Positions 16,902 to 25,453 of a stretch of DNA of 64,000 nt are shown piece after piece. Position 1 is the stretch's first letter, and every line of letters begins with the position of its first letter. The DNA comes from Paenibacillus sp. SY21-1 (lineage in GTDB: Bacteria > Bacillota > Bacilli > Paenibacillales > Paenibacillaceae): the NCBI RefSeq assembly GCF_005222705.1, contig NZ_STGF01000002.1, forward strand, positions 1-64,000, read 5' to 3'. Position numbers and translations under genes: made by a program. The notes beneath the pieces are model-generated. The model ran no database searches. It was given only the letters and a program-made list of their open reading frames with translations, and was not told where the DNA came from.

Positions 16902-16940
16902 CCAATTCGCAATTATGATAGGGATAATCTAACGAATTGG
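16902..16940 (+). promoter_or_regulatory. Inverted repeat overlapping the ribosome site of the membrane gene
   Basis: CCAATTCG (16902-16909) and CGAATTGG (16933-16940) are perfect inverted arms. The right arm runs into the GGGGGG ribosome site of the gene at 16954, so the stem could limit translation, or the dyad could bind a regulator at the DNA level. Confidence 0.4.
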
Positions 16941-16953
16941 GGGGAAATACGCA

Positions 16954-17592
16954 ATGAATCATTTGCAGAGGACGGGCGGTTTGTCCGCACTAATCAATGC
17001 AGCGGCGTATATGGTAGGGATGGTGATTGTATTTACGGTGCTTGCTCCTGTCTTGGACGCCGAGCCGTTGGAATACCTGAGCCTAATAGAGGAAAATAAG
17101 ACGCTCCTGATCCTGTGGCATATCATTATTTATCTGGTAGCCGGTATTTTCATGATCCCACTAACGCTGGCTCTTCATGAGCGATTTAAGGAGGGGATGC
17201 CAACATTATCGCAAATTGCGGCTGCCGTCGGACTGGTATGGGTGGCCACAATCATTTCCAGCGGGATGGTTATTATTCATAATCTGAATGTCATTGTCCC
17301 CATTTATAACCATAATCCCGAGCAAGCCGAGACGGTATGGCTTGCGATGTCCGCTGTAGGGGAAGGCTTGGGCGGCGGCATCGAGCTGCCCGGCGGTTTA
17401 TGGATGGCTTTGGTCAGTCTGGCGGCCGTGCGGCTGCGCAAGCTCCCGATTCCGCTTGGCTATATGGGAATGGTAGTCGGCGGCTCGGGCGTTTTGACCA
17501 CTATACCGGGGCTATACAACCTGGGTTATGTGTTTGGCTTGGGCGCTATTGTATGGTTTGTATGGACCGGATTTATTCTACTTCGGAAATAA
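16954..17592 (+). CDS. Multi-pass membrane protein (DUF4386-like)
   Basis: A 212-residue protein with six predicted membrane helices (starts near residues 12, 48, 85, 140, 167 and 190) and a glycine-rich stretch SAVGEGLGGGIELPGG in the periplasm-side loop. It resembles the DUF4386 family of Firmicutes membrane proteins, whose role is unknown. Ribosome site GGGGGGAAAT. It is followed within 50 bp by the remnant of a LuxR regulator, which may once have controlled it. Confidence 0.65.
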   Translation: MNHLQRTGGLSALINAAAYMVGMVIVFTVLAPVLDAEPLEYLSLIEENKTLLILWHIIIYLVAGIFMIPLTLALHERFKEGMPTLSQIAAAVGLVWVATIISSGMVIIHNLNVIVPIYNHNPEQAETVWLAMSAVGEGLGGGIELPGGLWMALVSLAAVRLRKLPIPLGYMGMVVGGSGVLTTIPGLYNLGYVFGLGAIVWFVWTGFILLRK

Positions 17593-17637
17593 GAGCAAAG
17601 ACAATATCGTTGGCATTTCGGAGGTCTGCTTTTATAA

Positions 17638-17919
17638 TCGTTATGTGAAAAAGAGACCATGGTAGCGCAGCTAATGGCCGACGGACTGTCAAATCGCGAA
17701 ATTGGCGAGCGGCTGCATATCGCGCTTAGTACCGTGAAGGGCTACAGTCGCATCATATTCGACAAGCTTCACCTCAAACGCAGAACGGAAGCAGTGGCCC
17801 GCGCTCGCAACCTTGGGCTGATCCAATACCACACTTGGAAGACGAAACCAGATTGGGCCAGAAAGTATTTACTATGTGCGGACGATTTGTGCCGGGCCAC
17901 TGCTGTTAAAGAGGCTTGA
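17638..17919 (+). pseudogene. C-terminal remnant of a LuxR-type (MalT-like) regulator
   Basis: Only the LuxR helix-turn-helix is left. Similarity begins at 17638 (SLCEKETMVAQLMADGLSNREI), just after an in-frame TAA, and continues through GERLHIALSTVKGYSRIIFD and KLHLKRRTEAVARARNLGL. An ATG at 17659 could give an 86-residue product but has no proper ribosome site and would start inside the domain. Normal LuxR proteins of this kind carry an ATPase or receiver part upstream. The last 30 codons do not look like the family. Confidence 0.6.
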
Positions 17920-17945
17920 ACTATAACCGATGAACTGTTTTTATG

Positions 17946-18560
17946 CTAAAGGAGTCGAGCGATAACGCGTGCTATGGAAGAATCAGCTTCAATCAGCAGC
18001 GGCAGCGCCGTAATCTCGAAACGTCCCGCTCCGATCAGCCTGTCCACATTGGCAAGATTCTCAATAATGAGAACGTCGCTTCCAAGCAGCAGCTCATGCA
18101 GTCGCACTGATCCGAGCTCCGGCGACGGCGTATCCAGCCCCAGCATTTTGACTCGCTTGCGAATGAGGAGTTGTACGAATCGTTCCGTCAGCACCGGAAA
18201 ATTATCAAAATACCCTGGTTCGCCGAAGCTCGCTCCATGGCCCGTGTGCACAACCACGATTCTATTCTCCTGCAGCAGCTCCTCGTATTCCTCCTTGTAA
18301 TCGATTATCCTTTGCCCCTGCGCATCAAGCAGCACCCCCTCGCCAATAAAGACATCCACCGGCTGCTCGCTCAGGTAACGATGAATGCCGAGCAGGTGCA
18401 TAGGCCCGTCAATATGAGTACCTGCGTGCATGTTGATTGTCAATTCGTGGTTATTAAATCCATCCTGCGCATAGGTATGGGAATGATGAAGCACAGTCTC
18501 TCTATCCCCGGGAAATGGCGGAAGTCCGTTTCGGATGACATGCGTCAAATCGATGATCAT
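17946..18560 (-). CDS. Cyclase family protein (kynurenine formamidase-like)
   Basis: A 204-residue member of the metal-dependent cyclase/arylformamidase family. The signature HxGTHxDxPxH reads HAGTHIDGPMH with H45, H49, D51 and H55 as metal ligands. Members hydrolyse N-formylkynurenine or isatin, or cyclise polyketides; no tryptophan-degradation gene is near, so the substrate is open. Ribosome site GAGGCGA. Convergent with the LuxR remnant, divergent from the GH43 gene. Confidence 0.82.
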   Translation of the reverse strand: MIIDLTHVIRNGLPPFPGDRETVLHHSHTYAQDGFNNHELTINMHAGTHIDGPMHLLGIHRYLSEQPVDVFIGEGVLLDAQGQRIIDYKEEYEELLQENRIVVVHTGHGASFGEPGYFDNFPVLTERFVQLLIRKRVKMLGLDTPSPELGSVRLHELLLGSDVLIIENLANVDRLIGAGRFEITALPLLIEADSSIARVIARLL

Positions 18561-18775
18561 GCTGCGTCGCCTCGCTTCGCTTTTTTCTTCATTCTAGCAT
18601 ATGCATGCTCCATGACGCTTATCGTTTATCCACAACCAGACCTTCTGGACGGGGCAGCTTTTTAAGCTATGGCGAGCAAGTCAAGACACCCCGCATACCG
18701 CGCCCCTCAAGCCTCCTATTAAAAAGTTCACTCATTTAAAATCACTTTTTTACATAAATCTTGCAATTGTTCACT

Positions 18776-18789
18776 AGAAAGCGTTTACA
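18776..18789 (+). promoter_or_regulatory. cre-like site upstream of the GH43 gene
   Basis: AGAAAGCGTTTACA matches 13 of 14 positions of the CcpA consensus TGWNANCGNTNWCA. It lies 68 bp before the glycosidase start, where carbon catabolite repression would be expected. The rest of 18561-18856 shows no other feature. Confidence 0.5.
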
Positions 18790-18856
18790 AATTCAGGTAT
18801 TTTGGAGCTGAGATTCTGTTTCCAGAATCATCCTATTGAAACGGGAGGGTAATAAC

Positions 18857-20740
18857 ATGTCAGTATCGAAGGTCGGCGGCAAGTGGGTGGCCCTTATGCT
18901 CTGTCTGGCGCTGCTCGCTGGTTACGCGGGGGTAAAACCGGAGCAAGCGCACGCAGCGAGCGTCAGCATCGCGAACGGCACGGAATGGCTGGATACGGCA
19001 GGCAATCCCATCGATGCGCACAGCGGCAATATTGTGAAGGTTGGCTCTACCTATTACATGTATGGTGAAAAGGCGATCAACTGGACGTTTGACAGAGTAA
19101 ACGTATACACCTCGACCGATTTGAAAAACTGGACGCTCGGCAACAGCATTCTGACTAAAAATTCGGCCCCCGAGCTCGCATCCAGCAAAATCGAGCGGCC
19201 AAAGGTCATTTACAATGCAGCGACAGGCCAGTATGTCATGTGGATGCACTACGAGAATGGGACCGATTACTCGCTTGGCCGCGTCGCGGTTGCGACAAGC
19301 AGCACGCCAGATGGGAATTTCACTTATCTTGGCAGCTTTCGGCCGCTGAATTACGAATCGCGCGATATGACGGTGTTCGTCGATAGCGACGGTACGGGAT
19401 ATTTGGTGAGCGCATCGAGAAAAAATGGCGGCGCCAACGATACGATGGCCATCTTCCGCCTGACAGCTGATTATACCGGGGTGCAATCGTTTGTCGGCTG
19501 GATTTTTGAGAATCAATACCGGGAAGCGCCAGCCGTTGTCAAAAAAAATAACACCTACTACCTGTTCACCTCGCAGGCCTCCGGTTGGTATCCGAACCAA
19601 GGCGGCTACGCCACCGCAAGCTCGATGTCCGGCGCATGGTCCTCCAATTCGCCATTTGGCGATCCCGCCGCATACGGCTCGCAAATCCACAGTATTGCTA
19701 CGATTACCGGCAGCTCCACCACCAGCTACATCTATATGGGCGACCGCTGGAACCCGCTTAATCTCAGCGATCATCATTATATCTGGCTGCCCCTCACCCT
19801 TAATGACGCAAGCAAAACCGCTACGCTCGATTGGCATAGCAGCTGGAGCATCGATGCGACGACAGGTGTCGTAACGCTGCCTTCGCTCGTCAATCATGCC
19901 CAGGGCAAAACGGCAACAGCCAATTCTACCGGCAGCGGCTCGGCTGCAGGCAATGCCAATGACGGCAACGCTCAGACGAGCTGGAACGGAGCGAGCAGTT
20001 CCTGGCCTGCCTGGTGGCAGGTCGACTTCGGCGCTCCCAAAACGATAACCGAGGTAGACATTTCCTGGTTTATGTATAAAGGGTCGGAAGCTTATTACAA
20101 ATACAAAATTGAAATCAGCAACGACGGCGTCAACTACGCGTCCATCGATCGTACAGGCAATACCCGGTATGGGTTTACGACCGATACTGTGCGATTCACC
20201 GCTCGATACGTTCGCATTAACCTGGTCAATGCCGTCCTATGGAATAATCCGAACAACTGGTATACGCCGACGCTGCACGAGGTCCGTCTGCTCGGTCCGG
20301 CTACTGCCGATGCAACCGGCTACAGCCGTCTGGAATCGCACAACTATCCGGATCGCTACTGGAGACATTACAATTACGAAGCGCGCATCGATACAGGCGT
20401 CAGCCCTGCTGCAGATTCCCACTTTCGGATCGTTCCCGGTCTCGCCGGAGCATCCAGCGTCTCCTTCGAATCGCTTAATTACCCAGGCTACTATTTGAAA
20501 CGAAATGCCTCCAACCAGCTTGTGCTACAGGTATATGAGAACACGGCTGCTTTCAAAGCCGATGCGACATTTCTCCAACGGAGCGGTTTTGCCGACAGCT
20601 CCAAATACTCATACGAATCCTACAGCCAGCCCGGCGCTTTTATCAGACATTACAACTACGTGCTGTCGGTGGCAGCCGTCGATAATTCCAGCTCGGCTAC
20701 GCTTAAAAGCGATGCCACGTTCAGGCGGTACAACTACTGA
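18857..20740 (+). CDS. Secreted GH43 glycosidase with CBM32-like and CBM42 (AbfB) modules
   Basis: A 627-residue secreted enzyme. Signal peptide residues 1-33 (hydrophobic core LMLCLALLAGYAG, cleavage after AHA). A five-bladed GH43 domain spans about 40-340, a discoidin/CBM32-like module 345-490 and an AbfB/CBM42 module 495-627 that binds arabinofuranose side chains. Residues E113 (IERPK), E223 (YREAP) and Q276 (GSQIH) match the Glu-Glu-Gln pattern I know from GH43 subfamily 24 exo-beta-1,3-galactanases, so attack on arabinogalactan is likely. The ATG at 18857 has GGGAGGG in front; an upstream TTG at 18836 is poorer. A cre-like site lies upstream. Confidence 0.82.
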   Translation: MSVSKVGGKWVALMLCLALLAGYAGVKPEQAHAASVSIANGTEWLDTAGNPIDAHSGNIVKVGSTYYMYGEKAINWTFDRVNVYTSTDLKNWTLGNSILTKNSAPELASSKIERPKVIYNAATGQYVMWMHYENGTDYSLGRVAVATSSTPDGNFTYLGSFRPLNYESRDMTVFVDSDGTGYLVSASRKNGGANDTMAIFRLTADYTGVQSFVGWIFENQYREAPAVVKKNNTYYLFTSQASGWYPNQGGYATASSMSGAWSSNSPFGDPAAYGSQIHSIATITGSSTTSYIYMGDRWNPLNLSDHHYIWLPLTLNDASKTATLDWHSSWSIDATTGVVTLPSLVNHAQGKTATANSTGSGSAAGNANDGNAQTSWNGASSSWPAWWQVDFGAPKTITEVDISWFMYKGSEAYYKYKIEISNDGVNYASIDRTGNTRYGFTTDTVRFTARYVRINLVNAVLWNNPNNWYTPTLHEVRLLGPATADATGYSRLESHNYPDRYWRHYNYEARIDTGVSPAADSHFRIVPGLAGASSVSFESLNYPGYYLKRNASNQLVLQVYENTAAFKADATFLQRSGFADSSKYSYESYSQPGAFIRHYNYVLSVAAVDNSSSATLKSDATFRRYNY

Positions 20741-20773
20741 TAGCGAGACCCATACAAATCGACAATGCAATGA

Positions 20774-20974
20774 ACGCAAGCTAGTTCCAATTTTGGCGGA
20801 GGAGAAGTCTGCTTAAACCTAGACAGGTCGATGCATTCTACCCCCAGCTTGCCAGATTCGCTTCGCCAAGCCGATGCCGCGCTGGCCGCCAGCAAGGAAG
20901 CGGGGTACAACAGCGGCAGTGAGCTGTTGTACCTCTTCCCGCAGCATTTCGCCTTTCCATATACCGGAATTTAA
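20774..20974 (+). other. Open frame that may be a gene remnant
   Basis: An open frame after the GH43 gene, with an internal ATG at 20831, reads LRQADAALAASKEAGYNSGS near its middle. This is faintly like the end of GGDEF-type or AraC-associated domains. GGAGGAG occurs at 20798-20804. No clear family match; it could be chance. Otherwise 20741-21020 is empty. Confidence 0.2.
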
Positions 20975-21020
20975 CGAGTGCAGCACCCTGTCATCCGGCG
21001 CAACCTGCTCCGCAGAATGT

Positions 21021-22058
21021 CTATTTCATCAAATCCGCAATGTATACTTTTTGCCCAAGGCGTGCGCTTTCGAGCGAGGCAAGCACCATTGCCATGCTGT
21101 AAATATTGTCGCTGCTGGCGGTCTCAGGCTGGCGTCCCTCATCAAGCGCGGCGAACATTTCATCCAGGCAGCCTTCATGAAACTCGTTCTCCATCTTGAC
21201 CAAGCCGCCGTCCACCTTCACGTAATCGCGAATGAACTTGCCTTCCTGCTCGCCGGGAGCCACAATCTCGGCATAAGGCTCGCCGCGGCCGTCCCAAATA
21301 GCCGTGCCGAATTCGCCCGTAATCCGCCAATCAGCCTCCCAGGAGGTAATCGCGCCTTCCGCACACCATGAACCCCGATAATTAAATACGGAGCCGTCGG
21401 ACATTTCAAAAATGCACAGTGCGGCTGCGTTCCCTTCATACCAGGACCCCGGCGGATTAAATTCATGACAGTATACGGACACAGGATTGGCGTCGGACAA
21501 ATAGCGGGCCTGGTCGAACGTATGAATCGCCATATCCAGCAGCAACGGGCTGTTCATCGCATCGCGAAAGCCGCCGAAATGTGCGCCGATAAAAAAATCT
21601 GCGCCGATAAAGCCTGTTCTTCCGATGCGTCCGTCCGCAAGCAGTCGGCGCAGAGCGCGAATTCGTCCGTCGTAACGACGATTCTGCATCACGGCATGGG
21701 TCAGTCCGGTTTTCTCAGCCAGCCGAACAAGCGCCAGACAATCCTCCATCGATTCCGCAAGCGGCTTCTCCCCGAATACGTGGCAGCCATGCTCCAGCGC
21801 CGTTTTTCCAATACTGTAGTGACTGGATGGAATCGTAATATCAAAAACAAGGTTGGCATCCGCTGCCGCCAGCGCATCCTCCAGACTGGTAAAGGTCGGA
21901 CAAGCCAGCCCTTTGCGATCAGCCATCGCCTGTGCGAACTCCTGCTTGATATCGACAAGCCCGACGATTTCCGCATCCTCTCTGCCTTGCGCGTAGTCCA
22001 CCCATTTGTTTGCCATCCCGCCGCAGCCTGCGACGATAATCCGATAGGTTGCCGTCAT
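21021..22058 (-). CDS. Gfo/Idh/MocA-family oxidoreductase
   Basis: A 345-residue NAD(P)-dependent sugar or polyol dehydrogenase. The N-terminal Rossmann fold shows RIIVAGCGGMANKW, and the conserved lysine is in HVFGEKPLAES near residue 98. The substrate-binding half contains GGFRDAMNSPLLLDMAIHTFDQARYL, typical of this family. It is preceded by a sugar isomerase-like gene 31 bp away on the same strand; together they probably convert an oxidised sugar or inositol-like compound. The AraC regulator at 23105 is divergent and likely controls the pair. Confidence 0.88.
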   Translation of the reverse strand: MTATYRIIVAGCGGMANKWVDYAQGREDAEIVGLVDIKQEFAQAMADRKGLACPTFTSLEDALAAADANLVFDITIPSSHYSIGKTALEHGCHVFGEKPLAESMEDCLALVRLAEKTGLTHAVMQNRRYDGRIRALRRLLADGRIGRTGFIGADFFIGAHFGGFRDAMNSPLLLDMAIHTFDQARYLSDANPVSVYCHEFNPPGSWYEGNAAALCIFEMSDGSVFNYRGSWCAEGAITSWEADWRITGEFGTAIWDGRGEPYAEIVAPGEQEGKFIRDYVKVDGGLVKMENEFHEGCLDEMFAALDEGRQPETASSDNIYSMAMVLASLESARLGQKVYIADLMK

Positions 22059-22089
22059 CTCGTGTTCCTCCCGTTTCTTCCAGCAGCTT

Positions 22090-22980
22090 TTATACGATTG
22101 GATTTGGAATATAGTCGCCGCCGCGGCAGCGCTTCAAGTAGTTTAATGCGTGCACCTGACCGGTCATTTCCAGCTCGCCTTTGTACACCGGATCATGCCA
22201 GCCCTCGATGTCGATCGTGCCTTGGTAGTCGTTTTGGCGTAAAATGGTGATGATATCGCTCCAGTTGGTATCGCCAAAGCCCGGTGTGCGATGCCAGACG
22301 AAAGGCTGCGGCCCGTGCACGCCATGCTCCTTCACAATGTCCCAAGCGATAGTGGCATCCTTGCCGTGTACATGGAAAACTTTAGGCGCCCATTTGCGCA
22401 GCTGCGGGATCGGATCGATCAGGCTGACCATTTGATGGCAAGGCTCCCATTCCAGTCCGATATTGTCCTCAGGCACCGCATTGAACATCAGCTCCCATGC
22501 GGTCGGATTATGGGCGATATTCCAGTCACCGCGCGTCCAAGTGCCTCCCATATCGCAGTTTTCGAATGCAATCCGCACCCCCTTGTCTGCCGCCCGTTTC
22601 GTCAGCTCCCCGAACACTTCCTTAAAGCGCGGAATCGATTCATCAATCGGCTGATCGGTCAGCCTTCCCGTGAAACCGGATACAATATCAGTCCCAAAAA
22701 GCGGCGCGCAATCAATCAAACGCTCCCAGCTCGCCAGCGTGTCCGCATTGTCTCCGGCGCCTGTCAGCGGATTGCCGAAAACGCTGAGCGCGGAAATGAT
22801 AAACCCATGCTCTTCGGAAAGAGCTTTGATGCGTTTGGCCAGCTCCTCCAGATTCGTCTTGCCCGTCGTCTGCCAGAAAGTCAGGTTAAATGACTCAAAG
22901 CCGTGTCCTACGATTTGCGGGATTACGGCGTCGGCGTTGCCGCCGCCTACAAGGGTACCAATGCGCATTTGCTTGCTCAT
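22090..22980 (-). CDS. Sugar phosphate isomerase/epimerase (xylose isomerase-like TIM barrel)
   Basis: A 296-residue AP-endonuclease-2-type TIM barrel. Metal-binding residues are seen in IAFENCDMGGTW, the GLEWEPCHQM strand, VFHVHGKDA and TIDIEGWHDP. The family isomerises or epimerises sugars and inositols. The ATG at 22980 has GGAG eleven bases upstream; a GTG four codons earlier overlaps that site and is less likely. First gene of a two-gene operon with the oxidoreductase. Confidence 0.83.
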   Translation of the reverse strand: MSKQMRIGTLVGGGNADAVIPQIVGHGFESFNLTFWQTTGKTNLEELAKRIKALSEEHGFIISALSVFGNPLTGAGDNADTLASWERLIDCAPLFGTDIVSGFTGRLTDQPIDESIPRFKEVFGELTKRAADKGVRIAFENCDMGGTWTRGDWNIAHNPTAWELMFNAVPEDNIGLEWEPCHQMVSLIDPIPQLRKWAPKVFHVHGKDATIAWDIVKEHGVHGPQPFVWHRTPGFGDTNWSDIITILRQNDYQGTIDIEGWHDPVYKGELEMTGQVHALNYLKRCRGGDYIPNPIV

Positions 22981-23104
22981 CTTGTGTATCACTCCAATAT
23001 TGGCTTATAGTATTCGTAACACCTTCATTATAACGAGGGATATCAACGATGACTCTAAACAATCTTGAGCAAAAATAGTCCAATCTTGTGGTGGTGAACA
23101 GGTT

Positions 23105-24019
23105 ATGACGTATCCGAAAGAGCTGTGGGAAAACACGAGGCTGGAGCACAAGGCTTATCCCATACAGCTGTTTCATAATCGGGCGCTTGGCATCAAGCCT
23201 GGGGATAACATGCTGTATTTGCATTGGCATGAGCATTTCGAAATGATTGTAATGAGGGAAGGAAGCGCTGTGCTGCATATTGACAGCAAGCCTTATGAGG
23301 TAGCAGAGGGTGAGCTGATTTTTGTTCCGGGAGGAAGCCTGCATGTCGGCTACGCGCTTCAAGCAGGCGATATTCGCCATGATTGCATCGTCTTTAACCC
23401 CTCGCTGTTCAACGAATGGGTTCATGATCCGGTGCATGCGCAGCTGATTGCGCCTTATTTGGAAGGAACGCTCCGCTTCCCGGTCAAACCGCTTGCGCAT
23501 GCCTGTCCGGAAGATCCGCAGCTTGACGGGCAAATCAGAAGGCTGCTAGACGAGTTGACGGTCGAGCTCGATCGAAAGCAGGCGGGCTATCAGCTGCTCG
23601 TGAAAACAAAGCTTTACAGTATACTGACCTTGCTTGCCAGACGATTCGATAACCGGCAGGCGCAGGGCGGCAAAACCGCCGCGGCTTCGCATCTGGCCCA
23701 TCGCGAGAGATTTAAACAATTGATAAAAAAGCTGGAAACCGATTTTCAGACTAAAATATCGGTGGAGGAAGCGGCCAAACAGGTCAATTTAAATCCCTTT
23801 CATTTCTGCAAGCTGTTCAAAAAGCTGACCGGCCGCACCTTCATCGAGTACGCCAACGTGTGCCGCGTCAACGAAGCGCAAAGGCTGCTGCTGCAAACGA
23901 CAGCCACTATAACAGAAATTGCCGCAGCAGTGGGCTGCGACAATTCGAATTATTTTACGAAGCTGTATAAGCAATACAAGGGGCATACGCCGTCGGAGGC
24001 GCGCAAGCGACCAATCTAA
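23105..24019 (+). CDS. AraC-family transcriptional regulator
   Basis: A 304-residue regulator: N-terminal cupin sensor domain (HWHEHFEMIVMREGSAVLHID, about residues 40-60) and C-terminal double helix-turn-helix (ISVEEAAKQVNLNPFHFCKLFKKLTG and TITEIAAAVGCDNSNYFTKLYKQYKG). Divergent from the epimerase-oxidoreductase pair with about 125 bp between, so probably its activator. The ribosome site is weak. Confidence 0.87.
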   Translation: MTYPKELWENTRLEHKAYPIQLFHNRALGIKPGDNMLYLHWHEHFEMIVMREGSAVLHIDSKPYEVAEGELIFVPGGSLHVGYALQAGDIRHDCIVFNPSLFNEWVHDPVHAQLIAPYLEGTLRFPVKPLAHACPEDPQLDGQIRRLLDELTVELDRKQAGYQLLVKTKLYSILTLLARRFDNRQAQGGKTAAASHLAHRERFKQLIKKLETDFQTKISVEEAAKQVNLNPFHFCKLFKKLTGRTFIEYANVCRVNEAQRLLLQTTATITEIAAAVGCDNSNYFTKLYKQYKGHTPSEARKRPI

Positions 24020-24032
24020 GTCCTATGCCCGC

Positions 24033-24695
24033 TCATCCGAAGAGGTTGCCCGGCGCTGTCGCCGGCGTCAGCTCAAACTCCATATTTTCGATCCAGCCGC
24101 TAAAATGCATGTCATTCCCTTCCAGCTCCCACAGCTCGAACTCGACCGTAACGGTGCTGTGGGGCGGAACGGAGACGGTTGCCGGCGCAAAATCGCTAAC
24201 TTCGTAGTAATAAGGAAACAGCGGCCTGATATTCACATGCTCGGCGTTTCCGTAATTGAACAGCTTGACGTTGCAGAACACATGATTTCGTTTGCCGTCG
24301 CCCTCCTCCACTTCCTCCTGCTGGAAATGGCAGCTGTTGTCCTTCACGGAATAGTCCATGGAGTTCACCCCATCCGCGTTCTGCTTGAGTATAAACATCG
24401 TTTTCTCCGCAGCGTACGGGAATGCCCCGTATACGGCTATACAGACGAGCAGACACCAGGCAAAAATGGAAGGAAGCTTCTTTTTATAGTAGGTGACGGT
24501 ACACATCATTCCCATCATAAGCAGCGCGATGCCAATGATCGCCGACAAATGGGCGCCCGACTGATGCTCGCCCGTCCACGGCTGGATGCCAAGCGACAAA
24601 AACAGTCGGTCTCCTAGCGAATGTCCCGTATGGTCTACCACCAGCAGCAGCAGCCCCAGCAGAAAAAATATCGGAAACATCAGATTGCGATTCAA
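24033..24695 (-). CDS. Membrane protein of unknown function
   Basis: A 220-residue protein when started from the TTG at 24695, which has GGAGGGG eight bases upstream; an ATG at 24716 would place the ribosome site inside the gene. Three hydrophobic helices (about residues 5-22, 50-68, 75-93 of this form) are followed by a 110-residue extracytoplasmic part with Ig-like beta strands (SVPPHSTVTVEFELWELEGND). No family recognised. Convergent with the AraC gene. Confidence 0.6.
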   Translation of the reverse strand: MNRNLMFPIFFLLGLLLLVVDHTGHSLGDRLFLSLGIQPWTGEHQSGAHLSAIIGIALLMMGMMCTVTYYKKKLPSIFAWCLLVCIAVYGAFPYAAEKTMFILKQNADGVNSMDYSVKDNSCHFQQEEVEEGDGKRNHVFCNVKLFNYGNAEHVNIRPLFPYYYEVSDFAPATVSVPPHSTVTVEFELWELEGNDMHFSGWIENMEFELTPATAPGNLFG

Positions 24696-24856
24696 TTCGT
24701 TTTCCCCCTCCAACATTCGTCCATCCTGCTTATTACGTTACATCTCCCGTAAGGTTACAAGGAATGGAAGCATAATGCCAAATTCGGACTAACTCCCTGT
24801 TCACGTTTTTCATAGCAACGAATAATAGCCAAATAAAGCTCCCCGCCGGCTTTAGA

Positions 24857-24899
24857 CAAAAAAAAGGCTGCAGCAGACGTAAGCGACGTCCGGCAACCC
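24857..24899 (-). terminator. Terminator of the fuc operon
   Basis: On the minus strand GGTTGC pairs with GCAGCC (one G-U), with an inner stem GACGT / ACGTC, followed by eight T. It lies 13 bp past the fucU stop codon. Confidence 0.75.
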
Positions 24900-24911
24900 G
24901 GTTCCCGAGCA

Positions 24912-25349
24912 TTATTCGGAGTCTGCAATGACCCCTTTTTTGAGAATGAGGTTGGCATAAAGCGCGCCTTCCCCTGTTGCGACGATGGCATAAGCCTTTT
25001 TGGCCCGCTCGTAGAATGCAAAGCGCTCAACAACCTCGAACGGCTCCGCAAGTCCGGTGTGCCGCGCGATAATCGCGCGATAATCGTCCCAGATCGGAGT
25101 CTGCACCGTATCGCCCGGCACAACCTGCATAAGCGCTGCCGGCTTCTCCACGTACTGGTCAAGCGGGAAGAGCCTCAGCACCGCATCGAGCAGCTCCGGT
25201 ATGTGATGTCCGTCAGCGCGGATTAAGCGCGCCGCATGGCTTGCACCCGGAAAGTTGCCATCCGCAAACACAATTTCGTCGCTATGGCCCATCTCGCTCA
25301 GCACCTTCAGCAGCTCGGGAGATATAAGCTTGGATATACCCTTTAACAT
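24912..25349 (-). CDS. fucU: L-fucose mutarotase (RbsD/FucU family)
   Basis: A 145-residue cytosolic enzyme that interconverts the alpha and beta anomers of L-fucose so that the isomerase receives the right form. The family N terminus MLKGISKLISPELLKVLSEMGHSDEIVFADGNFP contains the catalytic histidine (H22) and D30. I chose the ATG at 25349 because GAGGTGA precedes it; the upstream ATG six codons earlier overlaps this site. Last gene of the fuc operon, followed by a strong terminator. Confidence 0.88.
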   Translation of the reverse strand: MLKGISKLISPELLKVLSEMGHSDEIVFADGNFPGASHAARLIRADGHHIPELLDAVLRLFPLDQYVEKPAALMQVVPGDTVQTPIWDDYRAIIARHTGLAEPFEVVERFAFYERAKKAYAIVATGEGALYANLILKKGVIADSE

Positions 25350-25453
25350 CGTTTGCTCACCTCGCAATTCAATTCATAAGCCATTCCGTCAGCACCGGTC
25401 CCTTAAACAGCGAGTCCAAATGACCGGCATGACGGGAATTTTATACTCAAGGA

